Positions 28,206 to 40,782 of a stretch of 64,000 nucleotides of DNA are shown here, piece by piece. Source of the stretch: Alphaproteobacteria bacterium (lineage in GTDB: Bacteria > Pseudomonadota > Alphaproteobacteria > UBA6615); NCBI GenBank assembly GCA_022449545.1, contig JAKUPN010000008.1, positions 37,085-101,084 on the forward strand, given 5' to 3'. The translations under genes were made by a program, and so were the position numbers. Below the pieces are notes generated by a model. The model had not been told where the DNA came from and ran no database searches. It saw nothing but the letters and a program-made list of their open reading frames with translations. The first letter of the stretch is position 1. Every line of letters starts with the position of its first letter.

Positions 28206-28982
28206 TTAAAGTCTCCAGGCTGAGTGGATCGCAACTATGCCACCAGAGAGGTTTTTATAGCTAATAGAACCCAAACCTGCTCCCTTCAACATACAAGAAA
28301 GTTCCTCTTGATTGGGAAATTTACGAATACTTTCAACGAGGTATTTGTATGATGCGTGATCCCTAGCGATTATAGATCCTAGTTTTGGCAAAACCCTGAA
28401 AGAGTAATCATCATATAAGCTCTTGAGTGCAGGGGAAATAACCTGACTAAATTCCAAACAAATAAATCTTCCTCCAGGTTTTATTACCCTATGTGCTTCT
28501 AGCAATGCTTTTTCTATGTGTGTTACATTTCTGAGTCCAAAAGCTATCACGTATGCGTCGAATGAGGCATTAGGAAAGGGGAGTTCTTCAGCGTTACTGC
28601 ATACAAGCTGTGCCGATTGAACTTTATTAATTATTCCTCGATCTATTAATTTGTCTCTATAAACCTCCATCATATTGATGTTTATGTCGCAGATGGTGAC
28701 GGATGCTTTATTGTCAGTTTTTTTCAGGATTCTTCCTGAAATATCTCCAGTGCCGCCTGCGACGTCAATTATGTTCATGTTTTCTTTGGGTTTAAGTTGA
28801 TTTATAAGAGCGGTTTTCCATAAGCGGTGAAGGCCCAGGCTCATAACGTCATTCATAAGGTCGTATTTATTTGATACGGAATCAAACACTTTACGCACCC
28901 GATTAGTCTTTTCGGAAGCGTCTACTTCGGTAAAACCAAAATGTGTTTTATTCTGTTCAGTTTTTTTATCTGAAATGCTCAT
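28206..28982 (-). CDS. ubiE: Ubiquinone/menaquinone C-methyltransferase UbiE
   Basis: SAM-dependent methylase of the benzoquinol ring. Family signatures: VRKVFDSVSNKYDLMNDVMSLGLHRLWK near the N terminus (key part YDLMNDVMSLG), the SAM-binding VAGGTGDISG and FGLRNVTHIEKALLEAHRVIKPGG. The frame extends upstream to an ATG at 29036, but ATG 28982 gives the typical start and the upstream residues are not family-like. Length 258 residues. It is divergent from mutM and leads ubiE-ubiB, the usual alphaproteobacterial arrangement. Confidence 0.94.
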   Translation of the reverse strand: MSISDKKTEQNKTHFGFTEVDASEKTNRVRKVFDSVSNKYDLMNDVMSLGLHRLWKTALINQLKPKENMNIIDVAGGTGDISGRILKKTDNKASVTICDININMMEVYRDKLIDRGIINKVQSAQLVCSNAEELPFPNASFDAYVIAFGLRNVTHIEKALLEAHRVIKPGGRFICLEFSQVISPALKSLYDDYSFRVLPKLGSIIARDHASYKYLVESIRKFPNQEELSCMLKGAGLGSISYKNLSGGIVAIHSAWRL

Positions 28983-29128
28983 CAGATGACCATATCTGAG
29001 ACGCCCCTGTGCTCGCAAAGGAAAACTCTGCGTCAAATAGTTGCAAATTCATCTATGTAAGACCTTCTCTAAGTAGTTACATTTTTTGATAATATCACTT
29101 AATCTAAAGAAAATAAGTGAGAATCCCC

Positions 29129-29977
29129 ATGCCTGAATTACCAGAAGTCGAGACTACACTAAGAGGCCTTATCCCCGCATTGGTTGGTGACACGGTGTCC
29201 AACGTTGATATCCGTACCTCTGGATTGAGGTTTCCATTTCCGCACGACCTATCATCAAAAATTAAGAACCGCAGAGTAACAAGTATTAATAGACGTGCAA
29301 AATATCTTCTCATAAGCTTAGAGGGAGACCTAGTTTTATTATCTCATCTGGGAATGAGCGGAAGAATGAGAGTATTTACTAAAGGAGATAAAATTCCTCC
29401 TATTGATAAACATGACCACGTAATATTTAGGACGTTAAGAGGTACTGAAGTTCGTTTTAACGATTCCCGAAGATTTGGAGCTCTTGATCTAGTGTCTGTA
29501 AAAAAATTAGAAACTCATGCCTTTATTTGTAATTTGGGTCCAGAGCCGCTTTCAGAAAGCTTTAATGGAGCTATGCTTGCTGCAAGGCTATTTGAAAAGA
29601 AAACAAATATTAAAACGGCTTTATTGGATCAAAGAACCATAGCGGGTCTTGGAAATATTTATGCTTGTGAGGCGCTTTATCATGCTAATTTGTCCCCAAG
29701 AAGAGGAGCGTATACCATACAAGGAAAACGAGCTGAAAGGCTTGCTTCATCCATCCAACGGGTATTAAGAGCTGCTATTAAGGCTGGTGGCGCTAGTCTA
29801 AGAGATTTTCGTCAATCTGATGGGGGGCTTGGTTATTTTCAGCATCAATTTGCCGTGTATGGCCGAGAAAATGAATTATGTCCCCGGTGTAATGTAGCCA
29901 ACCATCCTCAAGGTTGCATTAAAAGAATAGTACAGAATGGCCGATCTACTTTTCACTGTTCTCAGTGGCAGCGATGA
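29129..29977 (+). CDS. mutM: Formamidopyrimidine-DNA glycosylase, altered zinc finger
   Basis: Removes 8-oxoguanine and formamidopyrimidines and nicks the DNA. ATG 29129 must be the start because mature Pro2 is the catalytic nucleophile (PELPEVETTLRGL); Glu3 and Lys58 are present, as is the H2TH part with LDQRTIAGLGNIYACEALYHA. The C-terminal zinc finger has CPRC, another Cys in HPQGC and FHC, but the last cysteine, normally in a CxxCQ ending, reads CSQWQR, a Trp in place of the ligand. Length 282 residues. Divergent from ubiE, as in many alphaproteobacteria. Confidence 0.93.
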   Translation: MPELPEVETTLRGLIPALVGDTVSNVDIRTSGLRFPFPHDLSSKIKNRRVTSINRRAKYLLISLEGDLVLLSHLGMSGRMRVFTKGDKIPPIDKHDHVIFRTLRGTEVRFNDSRRFGALDLVSVKKLETHAFICNLGPEPLSESFNGAMLAARLFEKKTNIKTALLDQRTIAGLGNIYACEALYHANLSPRRGAYTIQGKRAERLASSIQRVLRAAIKAGGASLRDFRQSDGGLGYFQHQFAVYGRENELCPRCNVANHPQGCIKRIVQNGRSTFHCSQWQR

Positions 29978-29996
29978 ATAAAAATCGAATTTAAAT

Positions 29997-30383
29997 ATGT
30001 TTTATGCTCCTTATAAATTTTTGGGTTTTATTGTTTGTCTTTGTGTAACAATTTCTATTGTTTTTGATGTTCAGGGAGAAGAAAATAAGTATTTAACGTC
30101 TATTGTTGATTTACCGCTATTGACAGGGCTTAAGGAAGAGATTGGAGCTGGCGTTGCTTTTGATAAGCCGGGGGGTAGAATTGTTGAAGCTATAGCTAAA
30201 GGAGCTGTGCTACAGTCATCAGTTTTGTCTTTCTACTCCTCAGTATTGCCTGGCTTGGGATGGGATCTAATAAATTCTGATATAACAGGATCTCTCTGGA
30301 AACGGAGCAATGAAATGCTGAGAATTGAAGTTGTTTTAGATGGAAATTTGTGGATTGTGAGATACTCTATATCGCCTAAATAG
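29997..30383 (+). CDS. Exported small protein of unknown function
   Basis: A 128-residue protein with an N-terminal hydrophobic signal (FLGFIVCLCVTISIVFDVQG) and a short mature part containing VDLPLLTGLKEEIGAGVAFDKPGGRI and the FYSSVLPGLGW motif. Small exported proteins with this FY..xLPxLGW pattern are found between mutM and an enoyl-CoA hydratase gene in related bacteria, and no function is known to me. It starts 19 bp after mutM, so it is probably co-transcribed. Periplasmic location is inferred from the signal. Confidence 0.6.
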   Translation: MFYAPYKFLGFIVCLCVTISIVFDVQGEENKYLTSIVDLPLLTGLKEEIGAGVAFDKPGGRIVEAIAKGAVLQSSVLSFYSSVLPGLGWDLINSDITGSLWKRSNEMLRIEVVLDGNLWIVRYSISPK

Positions 30384-30432
30384 TTGAAAACATTTGAACC
30401 TTTGTGTTGGGATCTAATTAAGGAAGTAAGAA

Positions 30433-31209
30433 ATGACCTATAAAAACATTGAAATAGAATTCATCGGTAAGGTGGGATTAGTACGTCTCAACAGGCCGAA
30501 AGCCCTTAATGCCCTTTGTGATGAACTGATTTCAGAACTAGGTCATGCGTTGGATGACTTTGAAAAAAATGATGAAGTTAGATGTGTTGTTTTAACTGGA
30601 TCTGAGAAGGCCTTTGCCGCTGGAGCCGATATTAAAGAGATGGCTCCTAAAACATATATGAGCGCATATATGGAAGATTTTATTACTAATGGTTGGGAAA
30701 AGGTCACGGTTTGTAGAAAGCCAGTTATTGCTGCTGTGTCGGGTTTTGCTTTAGGCGGGGGATGTGAATTAGCGATGATGTGTGATTTTATAATTGCAGC
30801 TGATAATGCCCAGTTTGGGCAGCCAGAGATTAAATTAGGTATTATACCCGGTGCAGGTGGAACACAGAGATTACCTCGATTTGTTGGCAAATCCAAAGCT
30901 ATGGAAATGGTTCTTACAGGACGTATTATGGACGCAGCTGAGGCTGAAAGATCTGGATTAGTAAGTCGAGTGGTTCCTGCAGCAGAATTGGTTGAAGAGG
31001 CTATTAAAGTAGCTGAAGGTATCGCTAAATTGTCTATGCCTGTCACAATTTTAGCTAAGGAGTCAGTTAATAGAGCGTTTGAAACCACTTTGCAGGAAGG
31101 AGTTAGATTTGAACGTAGGTTATTTCATTCACTCTTCGCTAGTGACGATCAAAAAGAGGGAATGTCTGCGTTTATTGAAAAACGGCCTCCAAACTTTAAA
31201 GATAATTGA
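30433..31209 (+). CDS. Enoyl-CoA hydratase
   Basis: Hydrates trans-2-enoyl-CoA in fatty acid or amino acid beta-oxidation. The crotonase fold shows [16 protein letters not shown] (oxyanion and CoA site) and both catalytic Glu residues, in [11 protein letters not shown] and [10 protein letters not shown], followed by [12 protein letters not shown]. At 258 residues it equals classical short-chain hydratases. There is no other beta-oxidation gene nearby; the position before rpsT is conserved in alphaproteobacteria and probably historical rather than functional. Confidence 0.92.
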   Translation: MTYKNIEIEFIGKVGLVRLNRPKALNALCDELISELGHALDDFEKNDEVRCVVLTGSEKAFAAGADIKEMAPKTYMSAYMEDFITNGWEKVTVCRKPVIAAVSGFALGGGCELAMMCDFIIAADNAQFGQPEIKLGIIPGAGGTQRLPRFVGKSKAMEMVLTGRIMDAAEAERSGLVSRVVPAAELVEEAIKVAEGIAKLSMPVTILAKESVNRAFETTLQEGVRFERRLFHSLFASDDQKEGMSAFIEKRPPNFKDN

Positions 31210-31241
31210 ATTAAGATATAGGTCTATAGTCTTTCTGTATC

Positions 31242-31270
31242 TTGACGCTTCGTGATATGACAGCTATAAG
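31242..31270 (+). promoter_or_regulatory. Putative sigma-70 promoter of rpsT
   Basis: TTGACG (31242-31247) and TATAAG (31265-31270) are separated by exactly 17 bases, each one base from the consensus. Transcription would begin near 31277, about 30 bases before the rpsT start codon. Confidence 0.65.
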
Positions 31271-31307
31271 CCCCGCCGCACACTAAAGATAGAAGAAGTA
31301 AAAAATA

Positions 31308-31571
31308 ATGGCACATCATGCATCTGCAAAGCAGCGTATTCGTCGTAACAATAGACGAACTAAAATCAATAGAAATAGAATAAGCAAGATAAGAACTCTG
31401 GTTAAAAAGGTTGAAGTCGCTATAGAAAGCGGGGATCGAGATGATGCCATGTCAGCATTTCGTTTAGCTCAACCAGAATTGCATCGGGGCATTAATAAAG
31501 GAGTCATGCAACGTAATACGGTAAATAGACGACTGTCTAGTTTATCAGCTCGTATTAAAGTAATGTCCTAA
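31308..31571 (+). CDS. rpsT: 30S ribosomal protein S20
   Basis: Binds 16S rRNA near the base of the 30S subunit. The 87 residues are Lys/Arg-rich and show [19 protein letters not shown] at the start and [21 protein letters not shown] near the end, characteristic of S20. It has its own consensus-like promoter upstream and a strong terminator after it, so it is a single-gene transcript. The next gene is dnaA, an order common in alphaproteobacteria. Confidence 0.96.
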   Translation: MAHHASAKQRIRRNNRRTKINRNRISKIRTLVKKVEVAIESGDRDDAMSAFRLAQPELHRGINKGVMQRNTVNRRLSSLSARIKVMS

Positions 31572-31599
31572 CTACTTGCATATTTTGATTTTTGTTTTC

Positions 31600-31628
31600 G
31601 GCCGCACTTTGATGTGTGCGGCCTTTTT
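31600..31628 (+). terminator. Intrinsic terminator after rpsT
   Basis: ggccgcac (31600-31607) pairs perfectly with gtgcggcc (31616-31623) around an eight-base loop, followed by TTTTT (31624-31628). It is one of the clearest terminators in the window and ends the rpsT transcript 30 bases after its stop. Confidence 0.9.
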
Positions 31629-32172
31629 GCATTCTTTAATGGATCTTAATTTTCCTACTACATTTATAAATCTAATAAATATGTCATTTTTTTTAGATTC
31701 ATTTCTATTTTCTGTTGTTACTTGTGACCGTCATATGTATTGTGGTTCACGGTCTTGAAAAAAGTAAATATAATAAAAATGAAATAATCAATAATCTGTG
31801 ATTTAAACTATATTCAGGAGACTAGTATCTATAAGTATTAATTTGCGTATGTAAAGTAATAACGTTTTATATTATAGTAAAAATTAATAAAAATGAAATA
31901 TTACGCAAGTAAAATGGCACATAAGAAAATGATGATGGCTTTACCGTTATTTAGTCTTTCCACCTTGTCATTAGTTTGATTGTTCAATCATATGAATGCC
32001 GACTTCGGTAATAAGAAAGACCATTTGCTGAATGTAGATTTATTGTTTTTTTGGGAGAGATTAATTGAGTAGCAGAAAAGAAATACTTTTTGACACGCTT
32101 TCATGTCATTCTGTTTTGCTCTTTGGGAATCTCAGACAAACTAAAGTTTTATTTGATACATACCTGGCAGTA
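31629..32172 (+). other. AT-rich non-coding region upstream of dnaA
   Basis: About 540 bases without a credible gene. It is strongly AT-rich and contains many short A/T runs and the direct repeat described separately. Placement between rpsT and dnaA makes it a candidate for dnaA regulation or for a replication origin, but I found no clear cluster of DnaA boxes (TTATNCACA), only weak partial matches such as tttccacct near 31955, so an origin is not established. A 60-codon frame at 31576-31758 overlaps the terminator and is not considered a gene. Confidence 0.4.
31771..31900 (+). repeat. 16-bp AT-rich direct repeat upstream of dnaA
   Basis: The 16 bases taataaaaatgaaata occur identically at 31771-31786 and 31885-31900, 114 bp apart. 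In such AT-rich DNA some repetition arises by chance, but an exact 16-mer in this short spacer is unlikely. Confidence 0.5.
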
Positions 32173-32226
32173 TTAGACCCTAATAAGCAGAGCGCAACAT
32201 TAAACCCTAATAAGAAGAGCGCAACG
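32173..32226 (+). repeat. 27-bp tandem direct repeat abutting dnaA
   Basis: Two adjacent copies, 32173-32199 and 32200-32226, match at 24 of 27 positions; each contains accctaataag and agagcgcaac. The second copy ends two bases before the dnaA ATG and its purine-rich part (agaagag, 32214-32219) is the only Shine-Dalgarno-like sequence for dnaA, so the duplication doubles the translation-initiation region. Confidence 0.85.
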
Positions 32227-32228
32227 TT

Positions 32229-33659
32229 ATGACGGAGCAATGGGAACATACTGACGCTAAGTTAGCCGAGCAATGGACTAGAATACGAGCCCTTCTAAGG
32301 GCTGAAGTCGGCGATGCAGCTTTTAATAGCTGGCTTAAACCACTTACACTTGGAGAAATACTAGGCACACGCTTGCGTATTGCAGTGCCGACTAGGTTCA
32401 TGCGTGATTGGATAGAGCAAAATTACGGCACAAAACTTACAGAATTTTGGAAGGAAGAGAATCCAAACATTAGTCAGGTTGAAGTAATTGTGGAGCCTCA
32501 GAGAACAAACGTGCAGGCTCCATTAGAGGGTTTAAGAGGGCAAGGCGACCTGCGAACAACCCTAGTGAGTTCAAGAACTAGCAATGAAATAGAGGGCGGA
32601 GTTAACGAGGAATCAATCAAAGATGAAACCGAAAATGTTCAAGCCTTGCTTGATAAGAGGTTTATTTTCAAGAATTTCATAGTAGGCCGGACTAATGAAC
32701 TTGCTCATGCAGCAGCACGTAGGGCTGCTGAATCGGATCAAGTGCAGTTTAATCCATTATTTTTATTTGGAAGTGTAGGATTGGGTAAAACACATTTAAT
32801 GCACGCTATAGCATGGCATATTACTGAACGAGATCCAAAACGCAGAGTATTATATATGTCTGCTGAAAAATTCATGTATCAATTTATACGTGCCCTGAGA
32901 TTTCGTACTACCATGGATTTCAAAGAACAATTCAGGTCAGTAGACGTCTTAATGATAGATGACATTCAATTTATATGTGGTAAGGAATCTACCCAGGAAG
33001 AATTTTTTCATACATTTAATGCACTAGTCGACCAAAATCGACAAATAGTTGTATCAGCCGATAAATCTCCCTCTGATTTGGACGGCATGGAAGAGAGATT
33101 GCGTTCTCGCTTAGGATGCGGATTAGTGGCGGACATTCATCCTACTGATTATGAGCTTAGGCTGAGTATACTGCAGGATAAAGCTGATCACTTAGGAGCT
33201 GAATTACCAGATAAGGTTCTCGAGTTTCTAGCACATAAAATCACCTCAAATGTTAGAGAATTAGAGGGCGCGCTTAATCGTATTGTAGCTCAGTCAACAT
33301 TAGTGGGAAGGCCCATTTCTCTTGAAACCACTCAAGAGGTTTTAAGAGATCTTCTGCGTGCCAATGACCGAAGGGTGACAATCGAGGAGATACAAAAGAA
33401 AGTCGCTGAGCATTTTAACATAAGATTGGTTGATATGCATTCGGCGAGGAGAGCCCGCGCTGTTGCCCGTCCTCGTCAAGTAGCAATGTATTTGTCGAAA
33501 CAATTAACGGCCCGTTCATTGCCTGAAATAGGGCGTAAGTTTGGTGGGAGAGACCATACTACTGTTATGCATGCAGTAAAAAAAGTGGAAGAACTACGGT
33601 CAACCGACAACAGTTTTCATGAAGATGTTGAATTATTGAAGAGGATGCTCGAAATTTAG
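32229..33659 (+). CDS. dnaA: Chromosomal replication initiator protein DnaA
   Basis: Opens the replication origin and acts as a transcription factor. Domain I (about 1-90, WTRIRALLRAEVGDAAFNSWLKPL region), a variable linker, the AAA+ domain with Walker A FGSVGLGKTHLMHA (about 181), Walker B VLMIDDIQFI (about 242) and the arginine-rich sensor, then the DNA-binding domain with signature GGRDHTTVMHAVKKVEEL (about 441). Length 476 residues. It starts right after a 27-bp tandem repeat and is followed by dnaN, recF and gyrB. Confidence 0.97.
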   Translation: MTEQWEHTDAKLAEQWTRIRALLRAEVGDAAFNSWLKPLTLGEILGTRLRIAVPTRFMRDWIEQNYGTKLTEFWKEENPNISQVEVIVEPQRTNVQAPLEGLRGQGDLRTTLVSSRTSNEIEGGVNEESIKDETENVQALLDKRFIFKNFIVGRTNELAHAAARRAAESDQVQFNPLFLFGSVGLGKTHLMHAIAWHITERDPKRRVLYMSAEKFMYQFIRALRFRTTMDFKEQFRSVDVLMIDDIQFICGKESTQEEFFHTFNALVDQNRQIVVSADKSPSDLDGMEERLRSRLGCGLVADIHPTDYELRLSILQDKADHLGAELPDKVLEFLAHKITSNVRELEGALNRIVAQSTLVGRPISLETTQEVLRDLLRANDRRVTIEEIQKKVAEHFNIRLVDMHSARRARAVARPRQVAMYLSKQLTARSLPEIGRKFGGRDHTTVMHAVKKVEELRSTDNSFHEDVELLKRMLEI

Positions 33660-33997
33660 TTTATTTTAATGAACTTTGTCTTGGATAAGCGCTTGATATT
33701 AAATCATTAAAAGAAGTATCAGCTCTCTTTATATTTGCAGCTAAATCCGTGCCGAATCATTCTAACCCTGCTATAAATAAGCATATACACTGTGTTTTTA
33801 TTCTTTCATATTAACAGACTGAAAATATGGAGGAATTATTTATTAGCTGAAAATACGGTTTTTATAAAAAATAAAATCGACTTAGGAAATTAATTTGGGC
33901 TCGTACCTTAATAGTATAATCTACTAAGATGTTGGTTTAATTAAGAAAAAAAATAGGTAGATTAAAATAAGGTCGGCTACACGGTTTGAGAATTACT
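33660..33997 (+). other. Non-coding spacer between dnaA and dnaN
   Basis: About 340 AT-rich bases with no credible gene. A perfect -10 hexamer TATAAT is at 33915-33920, though no good -35 lies 16-18 bases before it, so it is only a candidate dnaN promoter. The nonamer ctgaaaata occurs twice (near 33820 and 33848). No DnaA-box cluster or strong terminator was seen. Confidence 0.35.
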
Positions 33998-35112
33998 ATG
34001 AAACTAACGATCGAACGATCTGTATTATTAAAGTCCTTGGCTCATGTCCAAAGCGTTGTGGAACGCAGAAATACGATACCTATTCTAGCAAATGTCTTGT
34101 TAGATGCGAATGAGGGTAGTTTAACTCTAACAGCAACAGATATGGATCTGGCTATAACTGAAAAAATAGAGGCAGATGTTAGTCAATCGGGCACGAGTAC
34201 GGCTCCTGCGCACACATTTTATGACATAGTGAGGAAGCTTCCGGAGGGTTCTCAAGTGGATCTGGAGACTGATGCGGAGGCAGCTCAACTAATTTTAAAA
34301 GCAGGCAGATCTCGCTTTAGCCTAAGCACTCTGCCGACTGAAGATTTTCCTGTTTTGAGCAGCGGAGATCTTCCTTTTACTTTCTCACTTCAAGCAGAAG
34401 AGCTTAGGGCAGTTATTGATAGAACTAGGTTTGCTATTTCTACGGAAGAAACTAGATATTATTTAAATGGAATATACATACATTCGGTAGAGGCTGAAGG
34501 TGGCCATTATTTGCGGGCAGTGGCCACGGACGGCCATCGTTTAGCCCGAGCGGAGACAAATCTTCCTGAAGGTGCTGAAAGCATGCCCGGGGTTATAGCT
34601 CCGCGTAAAGCAATTTTGGAAATTAGAAAACTTATTGATGAAACCAAAGATGATATATTTGTTTCACTTAGTGATACGAGAATTCGTTTGGAATTCGATG
34701 GTATAGTTCTTAGTTCTAAGCTTATAGATGGCACTTTTCCAGACTATGAAAGAGTTATTCCTACCGAAAATGACAAAATTCTTTCAGTTGATAGTAGTAT
34801 ATTTGCCGCTGCAGTCGATCGTGTTTCCACTATTTCTTCAGAAAAAAGCCGTTCTATTAAGCTAGGGTTAAGTTCTGGCTCTCTTACATTGTCTGCTACC
34901 AGTAATGAGAATGGTAGTGCTAATGAAGAGTTGGAGGTTAGTTACAGTGATGGGGATATGGAAATTGGCTTTAACTCTAGATATTTGCTAGATATAACGT
35001 CCCAAATTATAGGTGAAAAAGCACAGTTTATATTAGCAGATGCCTCTTCGCCAACAATTGTAAGGGATACGAATGATAATAGATCTCTTTACGTGCTTAT
35101 GCCGATGAGAGT

Positions 35113-35116
<4 letters not shown>
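33998..35116 (+). CDS. dnaN: DNA polymerase III beta subunit (sliding clamp)
   Basis: Ring-shaped dimeric processivity clamp for the replicative polymerase. The three tandem clamp domains are visible, beginning MKLTIERSVLLKSLAHVQSVVERRNTIPIL (key part VVERRNTIPILANVLLDA) and ending SLYVLMPMRV, the clamp C terminus. A TTG four codons upstream is in frame but ATG 33998 gives the canonical start. Length 372 residues. Its stop overlaps the recF GTG by 4 bp (GTGA), indicating coupling. Confidence 0.96.
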
Positions 35117-38873
<3,757 letters not shown>

Positions 38874-38967
38874 TTTTTTTTAGAAATAAAAATTTTTTGA
38901 TTTATTTTATCTATAGAAGATTTGGGTAGCTCTAGTATAAATCAATTGGCAGGTAAAAACCGTCGGC

Positions 38968-40776
38968 ATGGTTTCATGGTTTCTAAAATGGACATTAGTT
39001 ACTTCAATTTGGGTCTTAGTTATAGGCTCTCTTACTGTTGTTTGGTTCGCGATTGGTTTGCCCTCCACTGATGGACTAGAATCATCTGCGGCTAAGAACA
39101 GACGTCAAAGTTTTTTACTTTTAGATGCGAAAAATAATAATATAGCTTTGTATGGTGATTTTTATGGTGATCGCATAGATGGCTCTGATCTCCCATTGCG
39201 TCTGATCCAAGCGGTGGTTTCAATAGAAGATAGACGGTTCTTTGAACATTCTGGGGTTGATATCAGAGGAATATTAAGGGCTGCTTTTGTAAATATGCGC
39301 GAAGGTAAATTCATTCAGGGTGGGTCAACTATAACCCAACAATTGGCTAAAAATTTATTTTTGACTCCTGAAAGAACTATTGAAAGAAAAATTAAAGAAC
39401 TGCTTTTAGCCTTTTGGCTAGAATATAAATTTGAAAAAATTGATATTTTATCTATTTATCTTAATCGGGTATATATGGGCTCTGGAGCGTATGGCGTAGA
39501 AGCTGCTTCTAAGCAATATTTTGGTGTGCAGACAAAAAATATTGATGTTTCTCAAGCTGCGATGCTTGCTGGTTTACTCCGTGCCCCAGCTCGATATAAC
39601 CCAATAAACAACGTAAATATAGCGATTAAAAGGTCAAAGCTGGTTCTAAACTCTATGGTTGAAACAGGGCATTTAAGTCGAGCTGAAGCCACAGTTCATA
39701 AGGAAAAAGTCAATAATTATAAAAACTTATTAATTAACGGAAAAACGAAGGGGTCTCGTAACAGTATAAGCAAAGCTAAGCCTGATTATTTTTCAGATTG
39801 GGCTCTAAAAAACGCTAAAGGTATTATTGCGGATAAGGGGAGGGATGTGATTATCAAAACTACGCTGAATCCTATGATGCAAAATTTAGCGAAAACCGTC
39901 ATTAATGAAGTGGAAACACTAGATGCGCAAATAGCTTTGATCGCAATGTCATCAGAAGGGAGGGTGTGTGCGATGGTTGGCGGAAGGAATTATTCGGAAA
40001 GTCAGTTTAATCGTGCAACACAGGCTCTTCGTCAACCAGGGTCTGCTTTTAAACCAATAGTTTATTTGCCAGCGATAGAAGCGGGCTTGAGGCCATCTAC
40101 AGTATTGGTGGATAGTCCTATAACAATTTCTGGCTGGAGCCCTAAAAACTTTACTGGGCAGTTTAAAGGTGAGATCACATTTCGGGAGGCTTTTTTTAGA
40201 TCCATTAATACAACTGCAGTCAGGGTGGCAGAAAATATAGGCAGGAAAAATGTTTTGCAGGCGGCAAGAAGATTAGGCATAACATCAGAACTAACTAAAC
40301 ATCCTTCGATCTCACTCGGAGTTGGGGAAGTAACCCTTATTGAGCTCACTGCTGCTTACGCTACTTTCTCCAACGGGGGTTATTCAGTTCGGCCCTATGG
40401 TATCAGAAAAATCAGTGCAGGTAATGAAGTACTTTTTCTGCACAAAAACAGGCATCTCAATTCAGTAATCTCCTCTCAGAACGCAGCTACAATAGATGAT
40501 TTACTGCGATCCGTAATCAAACAAGGTACAGGCCGTAATGCGGATTTTGGAGGCTCAGCAGCTGGTAAAACAGGAACTAGCCAAGGATCTCGTGATGCAT
40601 GGTTTATAGGATATACGGATAATTTAGTAGTTGGTATCTGGATAGGAAATGATGATGGTAGTCCATTAAATCCAATCGATGGTCGACCGGTAACAGGTGG
40701 GGGTCTTCCAGCGCTCATTTGGAAAAAGTTTGTGACTAGCGTCTTACAATCATCAAACGGAACTACTTGCCTTTAA
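38968..40776 (+). CDS. Class A penicillin-binding protein (PBP1-type transglycosylase/transpeptidase)
   Basis: Polymerises and cross-links peptidoglycan in the periplasm, anchored by an N-terminal membrane helix (residues 5-30). The GT51 domain shows SIEDRRFFEHSGVD (catalytic Glu about 86) and GGSTITQQLAKNLFL; the transpeptidase domain has the active-site Ser in RQPGSAFKP (SxxK, about 359), SINTTAV (SxN) and GKTGTSQGSRDAWF (KTG, about 534). At 602 residues it is short for PBP1A, lacking the large inserted domain. It could be annotated mrcA/pbpC; the compact form fits many alphaproteobacterial PBP1 proteins. Confidence 0.92.
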   Translation: MVSWFLKWTLVTSIWVLVIGSLTVVWFAIGLPSTDGLESSAAKNRRQSFLLLDAKNNNIALYGDFYGDRIDGSDLPLRLIQAVVSIEDRRFFEHSGVDIRGILRAAFVNMREGKFIQGGSTITQQLAKNLFLTPERTIERKIKELLLAFWLEYKFEKIDILSIYLNRVYMGSGAYGVEAASKQYFGVQTKNIDVSQAAMLAGLLRAPARYNPINNVNIAIKRSKLVLNSMVETGHLSRAEATVHKEKVNNYKNLLINGKTKGSRNSISKAKPDYFSDWALKNAKGIIADKGRDVIIKTTLNPMMQNLAKTVINEVETLDAQIALIAMSSEGRVCAMVGGRNYSESQFNRATQALRQPGSAFKPIVYLPAIEAGLRPSTVLVDSPITISGWSPKNFTGQFKGEITFREAFFRSINTTAVRVAENIGRKNVLQAARRLGITSELTKHPSISLGVGEVTLIELTAAYATFSNGGYSVRPYGIRKISAGNEVLFLHKNRHLNSVISSQNAATIDDLLRSVIKQGTGRNADFGGSAAGKTGTSQGSRDAWFIGYTDNLVVGIWIGNDDGSPLNPIDGRPVTGGGLPALIWKKFVTSVLQSSNGTTCL

Positions 40777-40782
40777 TGCCTT

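Noticed and set aside
30543..31088. 181-codon minus-strand frame inside the enoyl-CoA hydratase gene
   Set aside because: It is antisense to a gene with intact catalytic residues, and its protein resembles no family.
31576..31758. 60-codon frame after rpsT
   Set aside because: It spans the strong rpsT terminator hairpin and T-run, has no ribosome site and encodes a Phe-rich sequence typical of AT-rich non-coding DNA.
31629..32228. Chromosomal origin oriC with DnaA boxes
   Set aside because: Only partial matches to the box consensus are visible, and many alphaproteobacteria place the origin away from dnaA.
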